DNA from: an uncultured bacterium
GTDB lineage: Bacteria; Cyanobacteriota; Vampirovibrionia; Gastranaerophilales; Gastranaerophilaceae
Length of the DNA: 53,042 nucleotides
Reading direction: 5' to 3'
NCBI GenBank assembly: GCA_902783835.1
Contig: CACZSN010000024.1
Span: forward strand, 1 to 53,042
Below the pieces are notes generated by a model. That model ran no database searches. It saw nothing but the letters and a program-made list of their open reading frames with translations, and had not been told where the DNA came from. Position 1 is the first letter of the stretch; every line of letters starts with the position of its first letter. This document shows positions 35,459 to 43,900 of the stretch, in pieces. Position numbers and translations under genes: made by a program.

Positions 35459-36604
35459 ATGGGAAAATATAAAAATAATTTTATATTTGTTGTTTTAATA
35501 TTGCTTTTTTCAGTTGGTATTTTTGTTTTAAATTATTATTATGATCCCATTGATGCCAGAGGAGGCGAAAAATGTTATATCTATTGGAGTCATTCCCGAA
35601 AATACGTTAATATCAAAATTAAAGCAAGTAAAAAGTTTAAATACGATACATTAGTCCTCGGAACATCGATAACTTCGGATTTATTCCCTAATCCCGAACG
35701 TTATGATTTGCCTCGTATAATATTGTTCGAAATGTCAATGGAAGAAATGTATAAGATTATACAGATGTTTTTTGATATTCATAAAGAAACTAAACATATA
35801 TTTCTCCCTTTGGAAATTCATTCCGTTTTCTTTGACCATAAGGGCGGAATAGGTACCATACCGGAGTATAATTACAACCCTAATTTTACTTTAAGTGAAT
35901 TTATTCATTCTTATTATACGGTTGAAATTACGAAAAAAAGTTTGCAATATTTGAAAGCGGATTTGAAAAACGAGCACTCGGAAGATGATGATTGGATGCT
36001 TCAAAATTCAAATCCTACCATTTCCGTTCTTTCTGAATGCAGACTTTTCCCGCCTAATATATCAAAACTTTCTAAATCCAAAATTAAAGATGATTACTAT
36101 TATTGGGGCAAAATTCTTGATTTCTTGCAAGAAAGAAATGTAAAAATTACTTGCTTCATTCCGCCTGCAAATTATATTTATTTGCAAGACGCTATGACCG
36201 ATGAAAAATTGAAGGTTTTGAATGATTTGAAATACCTTACGGTATCTAAAGGTATTGAAATATACGATTTTTCTAAGAAAAACAAGTATAACGAAGAAAG
36301 CATGAAAAAATCATATTTATTTGCCGATTTGGTTCACCCGAATTTTATTTACGGAAATATTATTTACAAAACTCTTACTCATAAACTTGATGATAAATCT
36401 TTATATCGGATAATAACTAAAGATAATATTGATGAGTGTATTAAACTAAGCGTAAAAGAATTGGATGAATACAAAAAAACTCATCAAAATTTGATTAAGG
36501 AATATTATACTTACGATTATGATATTGCTTGGGATAACAAAACAAAGAGAAAATTTACCTCTCTCAAAGAAATTCCTGAAAAATACAGAGTCTTAAATGA
36601 ATAG
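35459..36604 (+). CDS. SGNH-hydrolase-like acyltransferase partner of the first MBOAT
   Basis: The 381-aa protein has one N-terminal membrane anchor (about 8-27) and a periplasmic domain resembling AlgX/AlgJ/DltD. Block I is LVLGTSITSD with the putative nucleophile S70. The late block FADLVHPNF gives D290 and H293, so a complete Ser-Asp-His triad is present. It would accept the acyl group from the MBOAT channel and pass it to the glycan. Overall similarity to a named family is too low to call by eye, so the role rests on motifs, anchor and position right after the MBOAT gene. The leader of 76 bases contains no clear ribosome binding site. Confidence 0.72.
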   Translation: MGKYKNNFIFVVLILLFSVGIFVLNYYYDPIDARGGEKCYIYWSHSRKYVNIKIKASKKFKYDTLVLGTSITSDLFPNPERYDLPRIILFEMSMEEMYKIIQMFFDIHKETKHIFLPLEIHSVFFDHKGGIGTIPEYNYNPNFTLSEFIHSYYTVEITKKSLQYLKADLKNEHSEDDDWMLQNSNPTISVLSECRLFPPNISKLSKSKIKDDYYYWGKILDFLQERNVKITCFIPPANYIYLQDAMTDEKLKVLNDLKYLTVSKGIEIYDFSKKNKYNEESMKKSYLFADLVHPNFIYGNIIYKTLTHKLDDKSLYRIITKDNIDECIKLSVKELDEYKKTHQNLIKEYYTYDYDIAWDNKTKRKFTSLKEIPEKYRVLNE

Positions 36605-36625
36605 AAAAATGTTACGGGAAAAATA

Positions 36626-38056
36626 ATGCTCTTTAATTCAATAGAATATATATTTATTTTTTTACCGATAGTTTTTATAGGCTATTTTTTGCTTAATAAA
36701 TTCAAATTTTATACGGCGGCAAAAGTATTTTTAATATTGGCATCATTATATTTCTACGGAAGTTATAAAACAGAGTATATTTGGATATTAGTCTTTACGA
36801 TTTTGTTGAATTATTTTATCAGTTTTTGTTTCAAGTCTGATATATCTCAGGCAAAGAAAAAATACATTTTAATTTTCGGGGTTTTGACAAATATTTTAAT
36901 TCTTGTCGGATTTAGGTATTTTAATTATTTGATTGATGCTTTATCTGATTTATCTTTGACACCTTTAAATACATTTAAGATTATTATGCCGATAGGAATA
37001 AGCTTTTTTACTTTGCAACAAATATCTTATATCGTTGATTGTTATAAGGATACGGTCAAGAAATATAATTTTTTGGATTATACATTATTTGTATGCTTTT
37101 TCCCTCAATTGTTAATCGGACCGGTTGTTCGGCATCAGGAAATGATACCTCAATTTAACAATATTAAAAATAAGGTTATTAATCAGGATAATATATTTAT
37201 CGGAATATTCATTTTTACGATAGGTTTGTTAAAAAAAGTTGTTTTGGCGGATGAATTTACACCGTTTTTAAACGGAATAACCGCCAACGGATATTATGAA
37301 AATTTTTTGACGGTATGGCTTTTGGCATTGGCAAAAATATTGCAGGGATATTTTGATTTTTCGGGATATTGTGATATGGCGATGGGTTCGGCATTTTTGT
37401 TTAATATCAGTTTGCCATGGAACTTCAATTCTCCTTATAAAGCGACGAGTATTCTTGATTATTGGAAAAGATGGAATAAAACGTTAATGCGATTTTTGGC
37501 TGATTACGTATATAAACCTCTCGGCGGAAGCAAAAAAGGCGGTTTCAAAACATATTTCAATATTATGGTAATGTTCTTTATATACGGATTATGGGAAGGG
37601 GTAAATCCTTGTCATTTGGCATTTGGGGTATTAAACGGCATTTTGGTATGCATTAATAAATGGTGGGAAAGTTTGAAAATAATTATTCCAAAACCGATTT
37701 CTATTGCGATGACGTTTGTAACTCTTTTGTTTTTATCAACATTTATCTCAAACGATTTCGGAACAGCATTCACTTTATTAAAACGAATGTGCGGAATAGA
37801 TGTTGTGTTCAAACCTCTTTTGATACAAGATTGGAACATAATTGCCACGGTTAAGGATGTGACGGGGGTTTCAATCAATGTTTTCATTTTGGTATTTTCT
37901 TTGATAAGTGTATTATTCTTTAAAAATTCATCGGAGCTTTCAAGGATTTATATCAAAGCCAATAATGTTTTATATACGTGTATTTTAGCTATTGTTTTTG
38001 TTTTTACGGTATTATCAATAACAAAGAGTTCGGAATTCTTGTATTTTATATTTTAA
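36626..38056 (+). CDS. Second MBOAT-family protein lacking both conserved histidines
   Basis: The 476-aa protein is a clear paralogue of the 33958-35382 product. The N-termini are MLFNSIEYIFIFLPIVF versus MLFNSLEFLLIFLPIVF, the C-terminal SEFLYFIF matches SEFIYFNF, and GYFDFSGYCDMAMG is conserved. The two histidines that define active MBOATs are gone: WKRWNKTLMRF has Asn at 284, and GLWEGVNP has Glu at 324. These are exactly the residue numbers of H284 and H324 in copy one. The reading frame is intact, so this looks like a pseudoenzyme or changed chemistry rather than decay. It starts 21 bases after the first SGNH gene and is followed by its own SGNH-like partner. Confidence 0.88.
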   Translation: MLFNSIEYIFIFLPIVFIGYFLLNKFKFYTAAKVFLILASLYFYGSYKTEYIWILVFTILLNYFISFCFKSDISQAKKKYILIFGVLTNILILVGFRYFNYLIDALSDLSLTPLNTFKIIMPIGISFFTLQQISYIVDCYKDTVKKYNFLDYTLFVCFFPQLLIGPVVRHQEMIPQFNNIKNKVINQDNIFIGIFIFTIGLLKKVVLADEFTPFLNGITANGYYENFLTVWLLALAKILQGYFDFSGYCDMAMGSAFLFNISLPWNFNSPYKATSILDYWKRWNKTLMRFLADYVYKPLGGSKKGGFKTYFNIMVMFFIYGLWEGVNPCHLAFGVLNGILVCINKWWESLKIIIPKPISIAMTFVTLLFLSTFISNDFGTAFTLLKRMCGIDVVFKPLLIQDWNIIATVKDVTGVSINVFILVFSLISVLFFKNSSELSRIYIKANNVLYTCILAIVFVFTVLSITKSSEFLYFIF

Positions 38057-38080
38057 ATAATTTGAGTAAAAGGTTTTTAT

Positions 38081-39184
38081 ATGGCAGATAAAGAAACTGA
38101 AAATACGGAAAAAGTTTTAAATGACAAAAAGGACATATTATTTGTTCTGTTGTTTATTTTATGTGTATTGGCGATAGCATTATTTAATTATATTGTTGAT
38201 CCTTATTATATTTTTAGAAAAGAAACAATAAACGGTTTCAATAATGTGAAAACTCATCAATTTTCTAACAGACGGGAAATTCTTTATTCAGATGTAAAAA
38301 TTAACACCAAGGGAAAAGATGTGGTTTTTACGGGAAATTGTTTGTTATCCCGGTACGGTTCAGGACTTGATAATGTTGTATTTTTTACGGTTCCGGTTGT
38401 GAAAATCTCCGAAGTTTCTCAAATCGTAAAAAATTTAATTTCATATTCTCCCGAAATAAAAACAATTTATTGGGGAATGTTTTTCGATGATTTTTGGAAT
38501 AAAGACGAAGATGAAGACAACGGAATATTGCCTGAGTTTTCGTCCAAATGTGTTGAACTGCAGGATTTTATAAATCTTTTCTTTTCATACAACACGACAA
38601 AATACAGTATTGAAACGATTAGAGATTCTGTTAAAAATCACGGAGAAAAAATGAAATACGTTTATCCGTTCAGAGAAATTGCGGATAAAACTTATAGTGA
38701 TAAATTTTCATTGGATTCATTGAAAGCTGTTAAAGAAACAGTGGAGTTTGCCAATGAACACGGTGTGAAATTGGTAATTTATTATTCTCCGATTAATGTT
38801 ACAAAAAAAATGCATATTTACTCAAAAAATCAGTGGGATAATTATAGAAAATTGAAACTCGAATTGGCAAATGTTTGTGATTTTTACGATTATTCCTTAT
38901 CTAATAAATATAATTCAAACATTTTGGATGGAAACAGTAAGTATTATTTGGATAATATTCATCTTTCTTCCGAATACGATAAATTTATTATAAATGATTT
39001 GTTGTCGGCGGATAAAAAAGTTGCAAAGCTTGTGACAAAGGCAAATGCGAAGGCTATGACCGAAAAAGAATTGATTGATTTGATGAATTTTATCGACAAA
39101 AATAAATCAACGTATGAAAAAATCAAACAAGTCTCTATTGATGACCGTTTTGAAAGAATAGAAAAGAAAACGGCAGAAAATTAA
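38081..39184 (+). CDS. Second SGNH-like partner, with Cys at the nucleophile position
   Basis: The 367-aa protein has a charged N-terminal tail, one anchor helix (about 18-38) and then DPYYIFRK, matching YYYDPIDA in the first partner. Block I reads VVFTGNCLLS, placing C87 where the first copy has S70. The late block DNIHLS keeps D291 and H294. The C-terminus (about 315-367) is a Lys/Glu-rich helical tail. It follows the second MBOAT by 24 bases with AAAGG before the ATG. It overlaps by four bases the tail of the convergent WbsX gene. The role is inferred from position and motif alignment, both made by eye. Confidence 0.68.
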   Translation: MADKETENTEKVLNDKKDILFVLLFILCVLAIALFNYIVDPYYIFRKETINGFNNVKTHQFSNRREILYSDVKINTKGKDVVFTGNCLLSRYGSGLDNVVFFTVPVVKISEVSQIVKNLISYSPEIKTIYWGMFFDDFWNKDEDEDNGILPEFSSKCVELQDFINLFFSYNTTKYSIETIRDSVKNHGEKMKYVYPFREIADKTYSDKFSLDSLKAVKETVEFANEHGVKLVIYYSPINVTKKMHIYSKNQWDNYRKLKLELANVCDFYDYSLSNKYNSNILDGNSKYYLDNIHLSSEYDKFIINDLLSADKKVAKLVTKANAKAMTEKELIDLMNFIDKNKSTYEKIKQVSIDDRFERIEKKTAEN

Positions 39185-40470
39185 TTATTTTCTTCAACGG
39201 CTTCTTTTGTTGCTTGCAAAAATGCATAACCGTATTTTTGATCAGGTTCTAAATGTGCACCTTCCGCCCATTCATTCCAAGCATTTACGAAAACAAATTG
39301 TTCATCTTTTGAATGGTTCAATTTTGTCCAAGAAATGATATCGGAAAGCCATTTTTTGTAATTTTTTGGGGATGACTGATAAATTCTTGCTTTGCGGTAA
39401 CATTTTCTTGCCGTATTATCCCAATTAGGGAAACAAGATTTAAATGTTTTGTGTTTTGGTTCGTATAAATATTTTTCATTTTGAACAAAATCGTCCATAT
39501 CAAAACAACTTCCCGTAAATTGAGAATTCATAATTTTTTCGGGCTTTCTGTTTACCAAATCGTCAATTCCGAGCGGGAAAAATTCCAACATTGAATTAAA
39601 TTTAAAATAATCAAAATTTTCGTCGGAAATATTTCCTCGAAGTGTCATCAAATAAATATCATTTGACAATTCTTTTTGTGAAATACTTCTGATTTTTTCG
39701 ATAAAATCTTTTAATTCTTCTTTTTTGAACGTATTAGGTGAAGATATAATCAAAATGGGTTTTCCGTCAATTTTTATATATCTTTCGTCTTTTGCATATT
39801 TCAGAAAATCCCGCATAAATCTTTCAGCGGTATCGTTTTCGATTTTTTGTTCGTACATAATATCTTTATCTGTGCCGCCGTTCCACGTTTGTGTCCAATG
39901 GCTTGAATCCCAAAACAAACAAAACGGCATATCCAAAGATTTATCCTGCAAATATTTTTCTATTGGAGATTCCAATAATTTTTGACCGTTAAACCAATAA
40001 TAATAGTAACAAAAACCGCCAATACCGTATTTTTTAGCAAGTTCAATCTGACGTTTCATCACGTCCAATGTCTCAAGGTTATAAAATCCTACATCTATCG
40101 GCAAATGGGGTTGCCAATGATTTTTAAATTGCGGTACGGTTTTTGATGTATTAAACCATTCAACAAAACCTTTTCCGAACCATTTATCATTTTCCGGAAT
40201 CGGATGATATTGCGGCAAGTAATATGCGATTAATTTAACACCGGATTGATTATTCACGGCTGTATCATTTTCGGGCACAAAACATGATTTGTCCAATTGA
40301 TTATTCAATACATAATCTATATATTCATCTTTATCCGCATTGGAAATTTTCATCTTCGGCGGTTTTATTTTCAATTTTATTCCCAAAAATGTAATAATTT
40401 TTCTGTTACGTTTGTTATTGTTTTCGTATTTTATGCTAAAAATTTTATCTGTGATGTTTTTTAGTGTCAT
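39181..40470 (-). CDS. WbsX-type glycan-processing protein (GH99-like / glycosyltransferase WbsX)
   Basis: The 429-aa protein matches the WbsX family (PF14307). Supporting motifs are LIAYYLPQYHPIPENDKWFG, FVEWFNTSKTVPQFKNHWQP, GIGGFCYYYYWFNGQKLLES, LFWDSSHWTQTW and a C-terminal NAWNEWAEGAHLEPD. Members are found in O-antigen and capsule loci and in rhamnan-type loci; the exact reaction is not established. The N-terminus carries TFLGIKLKIK, a short motif also seen at the end of the neighbouring GT17 protein. It is the last gene of the minus-strand glycan operon. Confidence 0.88.
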   Translation of the reverse strand: MTLKNITDKIFSIKYENNNKRNRKIITFLGIKLKIKPPKMKISNADKDEYIDYVLNNQLDKSCFVPENDTAVNNQSGVKLIAYYLPQYHPIPENDKWFGKGFVEWFNTSKTVPQFKNHWQPHLPIDVGFYNLETLDVMKRQIELAKKYGIGGFCYYYYWFNGQKLLESPIEKYLQDKSLDMPFCLFWDSSHWTQTWNGGTDKDIMYEQKIENDTAERFMRDFLKYAKDERYIKIDGKPILIISSPNTFKKEELKDFIEKIRSISQKELSNDIYLMTLRGNISDENFDYFKFNSMLEFFPLGIDDLVNRKPEKIMNSQFTGSCFDMDDFVQNEKYLYEPKHKTFKSCFPNWDNTARKCYRKARIYQSSPKNYKKWLSDIISWTKLNHSKDEQFVFVNAWNEWAEGAHLEPDQKYGYAFLQATKEAVEENN

Positions 40471-40481
40471 TGAAAAATACC

Positions 40482-41444
40482 TTATAATTTGATTTTTATG
40501 CCGAAAAACTTTAAGTACGGGCGATTTTGAACTTTTCCGCCTTCGTGACGTATTGAGACAAATTTATATGAGGAAGACAAAACTTTTGCAAACCAAAAAG
40601 GAATTTGCTTGGAATAATTTATATATTTTGCATATTGTTTTTCATTGTCGATAAGATATTTCGGAAAAATTGCCGATAATTTAAGATTTGCGTATCTGTA
40701 ATCCCTGCCTAAAATATCTCTTCCTTGGCTAATCAATTTTTTTATTTGATTTTCGGACATATTTTCTTCGGTGTTAAATTGTTGTTCAACGATAGATTTT
40801 CGCTTGTTTATAATGTTTTCGACCGTTCCTAAATACGAAAAATGCCAGCCTCCGTTTTTGATTTTTTTCCCCGTACAAAATCTTAAATATGTCGGTAATC
40901 CGTATTTTGAAAAGGCACAATATTCCTGATGATTTTCGGGAATTTCCTGTAACGGGTTAATTAAATTTGAATATCTGCAAATTTTTGCACCTTTGGAAAA
41001 CATATTTGATATATTTAAAGTATTCAGGCTGTAATAAAACGTATATTGCTTTAAAATGCAAATACCGTTTTTATATTGTTTAACAGCTTCCGGGTTTGGT
41101 ATTTCATCTAAATCGGAAATTATGACAATGTCATCGTCTTTGCAATCCGAAAGCCCTCGCATTATAGCATCTCTTTGGTAATTCTCATAAAGCCATTTGT
41201 TTCCGTGAATATCAGATTTAGAACGCGATAATTCCGGAAAATCATCAACTTTTATGTATCTGATTTTGTCGGCAAATTTTTCAAATTGAGCCTTATTATT
41301 TTCAAAAAAGAATTCTTTATCTTTACCTGTGTGAGTTTTATTTCCTTCAACAATGACAAAATAATCCACAACGTCATAAAGAATATTCAATCTCAATTTT
41401 AACAAATCAAGTTCGTTGAACAGGGTAAAACAATCGTAAATCAT
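40482..41444 (-). CDS. Glycosyltransferase family 17 protein
   Basis: The 320-aa cytosolic enzyme matches GT17 (beta-1,4-N-acetylglucosaminyltransferase type). Motifs are MIYDCFTLFNELDLLKLRLN, VVDYFVIVEGNKTHTGK, NYQRDAIMRGL and the metal-binding IISDLDEIPNPEAV, followed by GGWHFSYLG. It ends YLKFFGIKIKL, a short tail motif of unknown role. It overlaps the upstream GT2 gene by one base and precedes WbsX by 11 bases. Donor and acceptor are unknown. Confidence 0.9.
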   Translation of the reverse strand: MIYDCFTLFNELDLLKLRLNILYDVVDYFVIVEGNKTHTGKDKEFFFENNKAQFEKFADKIRYIKVDDFPELSRSKSDIHGNKWLYENYQRDAIMRGLSDCKDDDIVIISDLDEIPNPEAVKQYKNGICILKQYTFYYSLNTLNISNMFSKGAKICRYSNLINPLQEIPENHQEYCAFSKYGLPTYLRFCTGKKIKNGGWHFSYLGTVENIINKRKSIVEQQFNTEENMSENQIKKLISQGRDILGRDYRYANLKLSAIFPKYLIDNEKQYAKYINYSKQIPFWFAKVLSSSYKFVSIRHEGGKVQNRPYLKFFGIKIKL

Positions 41445-42232
41445 TATTCCATACCTTCTTTGACGTATTTAATAACATCTTTAAGAATGTTCGTCCGTTT
41501 ATGTTCCCAAATCCATTTCCCAACAGGGTGTTTTTTGAAAAAATATTCTTTATTTCTCTGAGCAACTTCAGGACCTATTGCACGACTCGTTGTAGAGTGG
41601 TTATGGAAGATGAATGAAGAATTGTTGTAAGCTAAGCTGTAACCCGCATACATGGCTCTGAAACTGTAATCATTGTCTTCATAAAATGCAGGGGTGAATG
41701 CTTCATCCATCAAACCTATTTTTTTAATTACTTCGCGTTTGATTACGACACAACTGAAAAATGGTGTCACTACGTATTTAAACGGTTTTTTAAATCTTGC
41801 AAGGTATCTTTTGTATCCCGATAAATAATTATCAGCTGTAAGTTTGCATTTTTCATTGTTTCTGGGAGAAAGCATTCCCAAAGATTCATCTTTATCAAAG
41901 CCTTTGATTGTATTTTCAAGCCAATTCGGAGTGAATAAAATATCGTTATTTACTAAAACAAAATATTCATAATCACCTTCGAGGGCTTTTTTGAGTCCGA
42001 TATTATTTCCTTTTGAATACCCCAAATTTTCATCATTGAAAATAAGAGTTATATTCTTATGCTTTTGGGCAAAATCTTTCAAATAATCAACCGTTCCGTC
42101 CGTTGAAGCGTTATCAACCACGAAGAAATCAAAACAATTTTCGTCCGTAAATTCATATAAAGAATTCAAAAACGATTTTGTTGCCTGTTCCAATTTGTTA
42201 TACGTTAGCGTTATTATAGCAAATTTTGCCAT
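41444..42232 (-). CDS. Glycosyltransferase family 2 protein (rhamnosyl/glycosyl transferase)
   Basis: The 262-aa GT-A enzyme shows FAIITLTYNKLEQATKSFLN, FVVDNASTDGTVDYL, DENLGYSKGNNIGL, the metal site FVLVNNDILFTPNWL and GLMDEAFTPAFYEDNDYSFR. This is the usual GT2 order of the rhamnosyltransferase-like subgroup. It has no membrane helix. It stands between the GT8 and GT17 genes in the same operon. Confidence 0.92.
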   Translation of the reverse strand: MAKFAIITLTYNKLEQATKSFLNSLYEFTDENCFDFFVVDNASTDGTVDYLKDFAQKHKNITLIFNDENLGYSKGNNIGLKKALEGDYEYFVLVNNDILFTPNWLENTIKGFDKDESLGMLSPRNNEKCKLTADNYLSGYKRYLARFKKPFKYVVTPFFSCVVIKREVIKKIGLMDEAFTPAFYEDNDYSFRAMYAGYSLAYNNSSFIFHNHSTTSRAIGPEVAQRNKEYFFKKHPVGKWIWEHKRTNILKDVIKYVKEGME

Positions 42233-42251
42233 TTATCCTCCAAAATCTACT

Positions 42252-43145
42252 TTAGACTTTGCTGAATAATTTTTTTCTGAAATCTCTAAAGGTATATCTT
42301 TTGAGTGATTTTGGAATTGTATCCAAACATTTTTGGTAATCTTCGGGAACATGCTTTCTTCTCCAGGGTTTCCCGGGTTTTCCCGCATAGTGGAGCATTA
42401 TTGTATTTGCTTTTTCTTTCAATAATTCTTCGTCACTGTATACATTTTTTAAGAAAGAATATTCTGCAGATTTATTTAAATCATCGTTATAATAAATGCT
42501 TTGAAAAACACCGTAACGGTACGGAAGCGGCAAAATTTTATCACATGCGATGTTTAATGTGTCTAAATCAAAGAATTTCAATCTTGTGTTAAATGTTTTT
42601 ATTACGTCAAAAACTCTGTCAACAAAATGTTCTTCTCTCATCTTTTTGCAGTTAAATAAAATGAAACTTGAAATGAAGGTTAATTCATTTTTATTTTCGG
42701 GAAAATACTTGTGACAAATCATATTTTCATTGTTCGGTTCCATCGCAACCGCAGCACATTCATATTCCGAAATATCGGTATTGTAAACATCGGATAAATC
42801 ACCTTTGAATAAAACGTCGGTGTCCGCATACAAAACTTTGTCATATTGCGGTAAAAGTTCGGGAACTAAAAGTCTGTAATAAACAATTTCCGTCCAACTG
42901 CCGCCTTTATTAATCGGAGCATTTTTAAATTTATCTTTGCTGATATATTCAAAAGTAATGGAATGACGGGAACCTTCTGTCATTTTTGCAAATTCTTTTG
43001 CCGTTTTTTCATCAATATCGGGATGATAAACGTAAATATCATACTCCGTTTCGGGTTTTGCACAATCCAAAAGACTTTTTATCGTAACGGCCGCACCTAA
43101 AACAATACGTTTATCGAACGTAAACACCACCGGTATCTTTGACAT
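42252..43145 (-). CDS. Glycosyltransferase family 8 protein
   Basis: The 297-aa retaining GT-A enzyme shows IPVVFTFDKRIVLGAAVTIK at its N-terminus, the metal-binding VLYADTDVLFKGDLSDVYN, TFISSFILFNCKKMRE and the C-terminal LHYAGKPGKPWR. This fits galactosyl- or glucosyltransferases of the LPS type. AGGAG stands seven bases before the ATG at 43145; the preceding TTG (43148) is not needed. It begins the block of four glycan enzymes downstream of wecB. Confidence 0.92.
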   Translation of the reverse strand: MSKIPVVFTFDKRIVLGAAVTIKSLLDCAKPETEYDIYVYHPDIDEKTAKEFAKMTEGSRHSITFEYISKDKFKNAPINKGGSWTEIVYYRLLVPELLPQYDKVLYADTDVLFKGDLSDVYNTDISEYECAAVAMEPNNENMICHKYFPENKNELTFISSFILFNCKKMREEHFVDRVFDVIKTFNTRLKFFDLDTLNIACDKILPLPYRYGVFQSIYYNDDLNKSAEYSFLKNVYSDEELLKEKANTIMLHYAGKPGKPWRRKHVPEDYQKCLDTIPKSLKRYTFRDFRKKLFSKV

Positions 43146-43310
43146 CAATTCGCTCCTGTACTGATTTTCTCAAACAAAATGTTAAAACAAGTTTATCACA
43201 AAATTATTAAGATTACTACGAAATTTTTAATAACCTCAAATGCTTCATTAACCGCATGCAATTCGTTCAAAATATTTTTTTGAAATTGCACGTCCGTTTT
43301 TGACGCACGG

Positions 43311-43425
43311 TGAATATAGAATAATAATGTGAAAAATATTTCACAAGGTCATTAAACATTCTTAGTGTATCTTGAATGTTTATTCTATATTCATTCCCGA
43401 TAGCGGTTTTAAACCGCTTTTTTTT
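43311..43425 (+). ncRNA. Candidate structured RNA: three-stem fold plus terminator
   Basis: A perfect 14-bp inverted repeat (TGAATATAGAATAA at 43311-43324 with its complement at 43380-43393) encloses two more perfect stems. These are GTGAAA/TTTCAC (43329-43344) and AACATTC/GAATGTT (43355-43380). It is followed at once by AGCGGT-TTTAA-ACCGCT and a run of T (43402-43425), a terminator that works only on the plus strand. No gene lies in this 278-base gap, and no plus-strand gene precedes it, so the terminator implies an independent short RNA. No convincing promoter was found. I do not recognise a family. Confidence 0.5.
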
Positions 43426-43888
43426 ATTTTTTATGCCAAAAACGTAAAATTTTTCCTTTGATAGCTAAAACCGGAGAAATTAACAAAAAACCGCCGCTCA
43501 TTGATAAAACAACACGTTCGGTGAGCACATCGGCAAAAAATATTGCATAACAAAATGCCAATATTGCCAATACGACCATAATAACGAGTTCAATTATTTT
43601 ATATTTTTTTTCGGGGGCATTTTTTTCTTCGTATTCGCTTGTAAATTTCACGACGGGAGCACCTGCAAAAATCTTTTTAACTTTTGCTCTGTAAGCTCTT
43701 TCTTCGGAATTTTCGAGAAATTCTTTATATGCTTTTGCTATTTGAAGAAGTTGTTCTTTATCTTTTATGTAATAAAAATTATTTTCCGATTTGCGAAAAT
43801 ATTTTTTTTCATAGTCATTTGCAATTTGCAACATAAATGTTTTAAATTCAAATTCAGATTCAAATATTTTCATTACTTCTTCAAACAT
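43424..43888 (-). CDS. Small membrane protein of unknown function in the glycan operon
   Basis: The 154-aa protein has a charged, helical cytosolic N-terminal part (about 1-95, FMLQIANDYEKKYFRKSE, LLQIAKAYKEFLENSEERAY). Two transmembrane helices follow (about 98-120 and 125-147), then a short basic end RFWHKK. GGTGAT stands before the ATG. It lies 12 bases after wecB, so it is co-transcribed with it. I do not recognise a family. A role in envelope glycan assembly is only suggested by context. Confidence 0.75.
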   Translation of the reverse strand: MFEEVMKIFESEFEFKTFMLQIANDYEKKYFRKSENNFYYIKDKEQLLQIAKAYKEFLENSEERAYRAKVKKIFAGAPVVKFTSEYEEKNAPEKKYKIIELVIMVVLAILAFCYAIFFADVLTERVVLSMSGGFLLISPVLAIKGKILRFWHKK

Positions 43889-43900
43889 TTTATCACCGCA

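Noticed and set aside
43311..43393. MITE or insertion element from the 14-bp inverted repeats
   Set aside because: There is no target-site duplication at the flanks, and the adjacent intrinsic terminator fits a transcribed RNA better.
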